Assembly: GCF_020733705.1 (NCBI RefSeq) | Contig: NZ_JAJFZM010000001.1 | Span: 2,356,001-2,420,000 of the forward strand | Source: Nocardia australiensis | GTDB taxonomy: Bacteria > Actinomycetota > Actinomycetes > Mycobacteriales > Mycobacteriaceae | Direction: 5' to 3' | Length of the DNA: 64,000 nucleotides | Part shown: positions 59,114 through 64,000 of the stretch, one piece after another | How positions within the stretch are numbered: the stretch's first letter is position 1 | How the letters are laid out: each line of letters starts with the position of its first letter | Program-made: the position numbers and the translations under genes | Notes under the pieces: model-generated | What the model saw: only the letters and a program-made list of their open reading frames with translations | What the model was told of the DNA's origin: nothing | The model's database searches: none

Positions 59114-59213
59114 GGGGCGAGGGCGTCTCGTCTTGCGCCGAAGGACCGGCTGGGTGGGGTATCGAAAAGTGCTGCGGCGATGAGTTCAGTTCGACCAGGA
59201 AGGCGACGCGGCG

Positions 59214-62200
59214 ATGAGTGTGGATCGGAGCATCCCCGCCGAGATCGAGGACGTGCTCGCACTGAGCCCGCTACAGGAGGGATTGTTCTCGCTGGCGCAG
59301 CTGGCGGCGGACGGTGTCGATCTGTACACCATGCAGTTCGTCATCGACGTCGGCGGTCCGGTCGATGTGGCATTGCTGCGTCGCAGTGCCGAGGTGATGT
59401 TGGAGCGGCACGCGAACCTGCGAGTGTCGTTCTGGGACAAGGATATTCCTAAGCCGGTGCAGATTGTGCCGAGCTGGGTCGAGCTGCCGTGGGCCGAGAT
59501 GTCCGCGCGGCCCGAGGAATTCGATGCGATTGCCGAGGCCGACCGACGGCAGCGATTCGACCTCGGCCACGGCCCGGCACTGCGGATCACCCTGGTGACA
59601 CTGCCGGACGAGCGCCGCCGCATGATCGTGAACGCGCACCACATCCTGATGGACGGCTGGGCGGTCGCGGTATTCTTCCGCGAACTCATTGCCGTGTACG
59701 AGGCTGGGGGACAGGCGGATTCGCTGCCGTCTGCGCGTCCCTATCGTGATTACATCGGCTGGCTCGCCGCGCACGACGCGACCACGGCGTTGCAGAGCTG
59801 GACGGAATACCTCGCCGACCTGTCGGGCCCGCTCATGCTGGCCGACGGCGCCGCGGCCCAGGTCGGCACGGTCGTGCCGCGAAGGACCCGGCTGAGCCTG
59901 GACCTCGCAGACACCGACCGGCTCGTGCGCTGGGCACGCGCCAGTGGTCTCACCATGAGCACCGTGGTGCAATTCGCGTGGGCCGTGGTTCTCGGCAGGC
60001 TCACCGATCGCCGCGACGTCGTCTTCGGCACCACCATCTCGGGCCGCCCGGACTCGCTGCCCGGCGTGGAAACCATGATCGGCCTGTTCATCAACACCGT
60101 CCCCGCCCGCGTCGTGCTGGATCGCGACGATACCGTCGGCCAACAATGCGCCCGGATGCAGCGCGAGTCGGCGGCCATGCGCGACGCGGGCTACGTCAGC
60201 CTGTCGAACATCCAGCGCGCGGCAGGCCACGGCGCCCTCTTCGACGTCCTGTTCGTCTTCGAGAACGCCCCCATCGGCGCGGCCACCGACCCCATCGTCA
60301 CCCGCGACGGCACCAGATTCCTGCCCGTTTCCATGGAAAGCCTGGTGCACTACCCACTTTCGGTCGTCTCCTACCTCAATGACGGCGTCCTGGTCGTCAT
60401 GCTGGAAGCCATCGCCGAAGCACTGCCGCATTTCCCGGTCACCGACATCGGCGAGCGAATGCTGGCTGTACTGCGCCAACTACCCGACCACACCAACGCG
60501 AGCCCGGACACACTCGACGTCCTACTGCCCGCCGAGCGGGCCGCATTGGCAACGCCAGAACCAGCACAGTCGACATCCCGCAACGGCAACCCAACACTCG
60601 CGTACCGCATCGCCGCAGTCCTCGATAGCAGTTCACCAGCCGCGAGTAGCGCTGCAAACCATGCGATGTCAGCCTTGGATGGCGCCGTGGTCGGTTCAGA
60701 GACCGTCGTGTCGGCTGTAGACAGTGTGGCTGTCAGCCATACGTCGTCGATTGCAGATTCCGCCTCGGACGCTCGCGCCGACACTGCGTCAGATTCGAAT
60801 AGCATTGCGGCCGACACCGTGCCCGAGCTGTTCTCGCGTCAAGCCGAGCTCACCCCCGATTCGGTCGCGCTGAGCTCCGGCGACCAGTGGTATACCTATC
60901 GTGAGCTGCGCTGCGAGGTCGGTCGGCTTGCCGGTGAGCTTGCCGAACATGGCGTCGGGCCGGAAAGCGTTGTGGCGCTGGTGCTGCCGCGATCGGTCCG
61001 GTCGATCATCGCGATTCTGGCAGTGCTGGAAGCGGGTGGTGCGTATGTGCCCATCGACGTGTCGGCGCCGGCTGCGCGCGTCGAATCCATGCTGCGCCAG
61101 GCCGGCGCGCGTCTTATGGTGACGGTCGGCGCGTGTTTGCCGCTCTTGGACGGGGCGGACCAACGGACACTGTTGGTGCTCGATGATCCTGTTGTCGCGC
61201 GACGGATCGCCGAGCGAGCCATTTCGACGCCACGTCCCGTGCCCGCGCAGTCGTTCGCATATCTCATTTTCACTTCCGGCTCGACCGGAGAACCCAAGGG
61301 TGTCATGGGGACTCATGCTGCCTTGGCCAGCTATTTCGCCGACCATCGCGACCGGGTGTACTGCCCGGCGGTTGCTCGGCTCGGTCGCTCGTTGCGCATC
61401 GCGCACGCGTGGTCGTTGAGTTTCGACGCGTCCTGGCAGCCCATGATCGGGCTGCTCGACGGACATGCGGTGCACCTGTTCGATGAGTCCGAGATGCGGG
61501 ACGCGCAGGGTTTGGTCGCGGGGATCGTGCGCCACGAGATCGACATGATCGACACGTCGCCATCGATGTTCACCCAGCTCTCGGCCGCCGGACTGGTGGA
61601 CGGTGAACGTTTGACCGTGCTCGCTCTCGGCGGCGAGGCCATCGGCGCACCGATGTGGAAGGCATTGCGCGCTCTGCCCGGTACCGCCGTTTACAACTGC
61701 TACGGCCCGACCGAAACGACGGTCGAAGCGGTGGTCGCGACCGTGAATACCGGCCGCGATGAGCCGGGCAGCGCCAACCCGACCATCGGCGGACCGGTGG
61801 ATCGCATGGCGGCCTATGTCTTCGACACCATGCTGCGACCGGTGCCACGCGGCGTTGTCGGCGAGTTGTACCTGTCCGGGGCACAGCTCGCACGCGGTTA
61901 CATCGGCAGACCAGCGGCGACCGCCGACCGCTTCGTCGCCGATCCGTTCCGCCCTGGCGCGCGCATGTATCGCACCGGTGACCTGGTCCGGCAGCTGCCG
62001 GAGGGTGACCTGGCCTACCTCGGCCGCGCCGACGACCAGGTGAAGATTCGCGGCTATCGAATCGAAATCGGCGATATCGAAACAGCGTTGCTGCGACTAC
62101 CGCAGGTCCGCGCCGGTGCGGTAGTCGTCCTACAGCGCCCCAGCGGGCCAACCCTGGTCGCCTTCGCGGTGCTGGCTGCCCGTGCCGACACCGCAACAAT

Positions 62201-64000
62201 CGGCGCTGATTCTGTGGTGTTGCCGGTCGACGCCGCAGAGCCGGAGAGTGGCTTGTCGGGCGGTCACATCGCTGGCACTGGGCGCGAGACCGAGCCGCCC
62301 ACCGACACGGCAATACTCGGTGTCGCAGCGTTGCGATCTGCTCTCACCGCCTGCCTACCCGCGTATATGGTTCCGGCGCGGATCATTTCGGTGCCGGAGC
62401 TACCGGTCACCCCGAACGGCAAGCTCGACGTGCGGGCGCTCACTTCCCTCGGCCTCGCGACGTTGCAGAGCGCTGGTTCGGCCGAACGCACCCCGCCGCG
62501 CACCGAAACCGAGCGGACTTTGTGCGTCGCACTGGCTGACGCGCTCGGCGGCACATCTCCCGGAATCGATGATGACTTCATCGCGCTCGGCATGGACAGC
62601 ATCGTCGCGATCTCGTTGGTGAATGCGGTACGCCGGGCCGGTCTTTCGGTGAGTCCGGCCATGGTGATGGCTGATCCGACGGTCCGTGATTTGGCTGCCG
62701 CGATCGAAGATCGTGCGGCGCAGTTGGATTCGGGTGCTTCGGTGACAGCTCAACCCGGCGAGGTATTACCGACACCGATCATGTCCTGGATGTACGAGCA
62801 CGGCGGATTTCGCAGACTCGCACTCTCCACGCTGGTCTCGCTGCCCGCGGATTCGGATCGGTCCCGGCTCGAGTCGGTACTACAGGCATTGCTGGACGCA
62901 CACGACATGCTGCGAGCCCGCGTCACGGCGACCGCGAGTGAACCCCGATTGGAGACGCGAGCGCCCGGAAGTGTTCGCGCGTTCGACATCTATCGTGAAA
63001 TCGACGCCAGCACAGGTGATTTCGAGAAACTTCTCGAGGAGTGCTCGCGAGCTGCTATCGATCGCATAGACCCGTTCGCGGGCATCATGATTCAGGCTGT
63101 GCGCTTCCGGAGACCCGATAAGGCGGACGTGCTGCTGCTGTCGATTCACCATCTCGCGGTGGACCCGGTCTCCTGGCACATCATTCTGGCGGATCTGGCC
63201 GATGCCTGGCAGCAGCTCGACAACGAACAGCCCATGCTCACCCCCGAACTCACCGGCTACCGGCAATGGTCGGAACTGCTGAATGAACGCCGCGACGAAC
63301 CGGAAGTGCTCGCCCAGCGCGACTTCTGGTCGGAGCAGCTCTCTGGCTCCGATCCCGAACTCGGCCTGCGCCGCCCGGACCCGTCGGTCGACACCTGGTC
63401 CTCGTACCGGCTGACCCCGTCGTTCACCACCGCGGAGATAACCCGGCGCGTTCTCACCGGGCTCGGACCCGATCGCGGCATGCGCGAATTCCTGCTCACC
63501 GCCCTGGCTATCACCCTCGCGACCTGGCGCGCCGAACGCGATCAGGATCCTTCGGACGGCGCACTCGTAGCGCTGGAGGGCCACGGCCGGGAAGACGCGA
63601 CCGTCGGCGCGGTCGACACGTCGCGCACTGTCGGCTGGTTCACCACCGTATATCCGGTCCGGGTCGGCGCGGGCTCGCCGATCGACATCACCCGCGCCGA
63701 ATCCGATCCGTACGCCGTCGCATCCATCATGAAATCCATTGCCGTGCAATTGGATAGTGTGCCGAACAAGGGTCTCGACTACGGCATCCTCCGCTACGGC
63801 GGCGCCAACCCGGAATTCGCGACCGCCCCGGATCCCCAGATCATGCTCGACTACCTGGGCCGTATGGACCTCGCTAGCTCGTCGAATGCGGCGTGGTCGC
63901 CAATCACGGATCTCGCTTTGCACAGGTGTCTTCCCATCGCACCCGAACCGGAGATGCCGTTGCGTTACGCATTAGACCTGGTAGTCGCGGTATATCCGGG
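59214..64000 (+). CDS. mbtF: NRPS C-A-T-E, MbtF-type, partial at 3' end
   Basis: 1595 residues visible; the frame is still open at the window end. Start ATG 59214 after AGGAAGG. C domain ~10-440 (HHILMDGW ~144), a ~90-residue Ser/Ala-rich linker, A domain ~530-1080 (FTSGSTGEPKG ~687, YGPTETTVEAV ~829, [22 protein letters not shown]), T ~1120 (DDFIALGMDSIVAISL), then an epimerization-type domain from ~1185 (HHLAVDPVSWHII ~1311, keeping HH and D; GLDYGILRY ~1525). Specificity residues read by eye, roughly DAQD-A-GCVE, contain two acidic residues, which suits lysine or N6-hydroxylysine. By analogy to MbtF it would add the second hydroxylysine, later cyclised. It lies 100 bp after the MbtE-type gene in the same operon. 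Confidence 0.92.
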   Translation, partial: MSVDRSIPAEIEDVLALSPLQEGLFSLAQLAADGVDLYTMQFVIDVGGPVDVALLRRSAEVMLERHANLRVSFWDKDIPKPVQIVPSWVELPWAEMSARPEEFDAIAEADRRQRFDLGHGPALRITLVTLPDERRRMIVNAHHILMDGWAVAVFFRELIAVYEAGGQADSLPSARPYRDYIGWLAAHDATTALQSWTEYLADLSGPLMLADGAAAQVGTVVPRRTRLSLDLADTDRLVRWARASGLTMSTVVQFAWAVVLGRLTDRRDVVFGTTISGRPDSLPGVETMIGLFINTVPARVVLDRDDTVGQQCARMQRESAAMRDAGYVSLSNIQRAAGHGALFDVLFVFENAPIGAATDPIVTRDGTRFLPVSMESLVHYPLSVVSYLNDGVLVVMLEAIAEALPHFPVTDIGERMLAVLRQLPDHTNASPDTLDVLLPAERAALATPEPAQSTSRNGNPTLAYRIAAVLDSSSPAASSAANHAMSALDGAVVGSETVVSAVDSVAVSHTSSIADSASDARADTASDSNSIAADTVPELFSRQAELTPDSVALSSGDQWYTYRELRCEVGRLAGELAEHGVGPESVVALVLPRSVRSIIAILAVLEAGGAYVPIDVSAPAARVESMLRQAGARLMVTVGACLPLLDGADQRTLLVLDDPVVARRIAERAISTPRPVPAQSFAYLIFTSGSTGEPKGVMGTHAALASYFADHRDRVYCPAVARLGRSLRIAHAWSLSFDASWQPMIGLLDGHAVHLFDESEMRDAQGLVAGIVRHEIDMIDTSPSMFTQLSAAGLVDGERLTVLALGGEAIGAPMWKALRALPGTAVYNCYGPTETTVEAVVATVNTGRDEPGSANPTIGGPVDRMAAYVFDTMLRPVPRGVVGELYLSGAQLARGYIGRPAATADRFVADPFRPGARMYRTGDLVRQLPEGDLAYLGRADDQVKIRGYRIEIGDIETALLRLPQVRAGAVVVLQRPSGPTLVAFAVLAARADTATIGADSVVLPVDAAEPESGLSGGHIAGTGRETEPPTDTAILGVAALRSALTACLPAYMVPARIISVPELPVTPNGKLDVRALTSLGLATLQSAGSAERTPPRTETERTLCVALADALGGTSPGIDDDFIALGMDSIVAISLVNAVRRAGLSVSPAMVMADPTVRDLAAAIEDRAAQLDSGASVTAQPGEVLPTPIMSWMYEHGGFRRLALSTLVSLPADSDRSRLESVLQALLDAHDMLRARVTATASEPRLETRAPGSVRAFDIYREIDASTGDFEKLLEECSRAAIDRIDPFAGIMIQAVRFRRPDKADVLLLSIHHLAVDPVSWHIILADLADAWQQLDNEQPMLTPELTGYRQWSELLNERRDEPEVLAQRDFWSEQLSGSDPELGLRRPDPSVDTWSSYRLTPSFTTAEITRRVLTGLGPDRGMREFLLTALAITLATWRAERDQDPSDGALVALEGHGREDATVGAVDTSRTVGWFTTVYPVRVGAGSPIDITRAESDPYAVASIMKSIAVQLDSVPNKGLDYGILRYGGANPEFATAPDPQIMLDYLGRMDLASSSNAAWSPITDLALHRCLPIAPEPEMPLRYALDLVVAVYP

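Overview
The window is high-GC actinobacterial DNA, most likely from Nocardia or a close mycolic-acid-containing relative. This follows from an antigen 85-type mycolyltransferase gene, a mycobactin/nocobactin-type siderophore locus with IdeR-like iron boxes, and a standard actinobacterial S10 ribosomal operon. No tRNA, rRNA, CRISPR array or insertion sequence was recognised.

Left part (1-16263): two large non-ribosomal peptide synthetase (NRPS) genes on the + strand. The first enters from outside the window (A-T-C plus a broken A domain). The second starts directly with an A domain and reads A-T-C-A-T-C-A-T-TE, followed unusually by a ~670-residue repetitive/coiled linker and a degenerate epimerization-like domain. 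One internal A domain (about 7081-8340) has codon usage quite unlike the rest and looks swapped in.

Middle (16461-40449): mostly ordinary chromosomal genes. In order: mycolyltransferase, Mn/Fe NRAMP transporter, a convergent SDR/reductase, an intergenic repeat block, enoyl-CoA hydratase divergent from a double-TetR regulator, an aldehyde dehydrogenase with its catalytic Cys replaced by Ala, a three-gene DrrABC-like ABC exporter, duplicated giant hairpins, a lycopene-cyclase-like flavoprotein, a hotdog thioesterase-like protein, the rpsJ-rplC-rplD-rplW-rplB-rpsS-rplV-rpsC-rplP-rpmC-rpsQ operon with a strong terminator, an MFS transporter, a membrane protein with a C-terminal HTH, a CPBP protease and an RluA-type pseudouridine synthase.

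Right part (40519-64000, running off the end): an iron-regulated hydroxamate siderophore locus of the mycobactin/nocobactin class. Two IrtA/IrtB-like ABC proteins are followed by a convergent siderophore-interacting flavoprotein, a lysine N6-monooxygenase (MbtG type), and then one long operon: formyltransferase, type II thioesterase, ketosynthase (MbtC type), AT-KR-ACP (MbtD type), NRPS C-A-T-C-A*-T (MbtE type) and NRPS C-A-T-E (MbtF type, partial). Four IdeR-like boxes sit before the four transcription units. Salicylate synthesis, salicyl-AMP ligase and the MbtB-type Cy-A-T protein are not in the window. The likely logic is: lysine is N-hydroxylated and N-formylated, the two NRPSs and the split PKS build the chain, and the ABC pair and SIP handle uptake and iron release.
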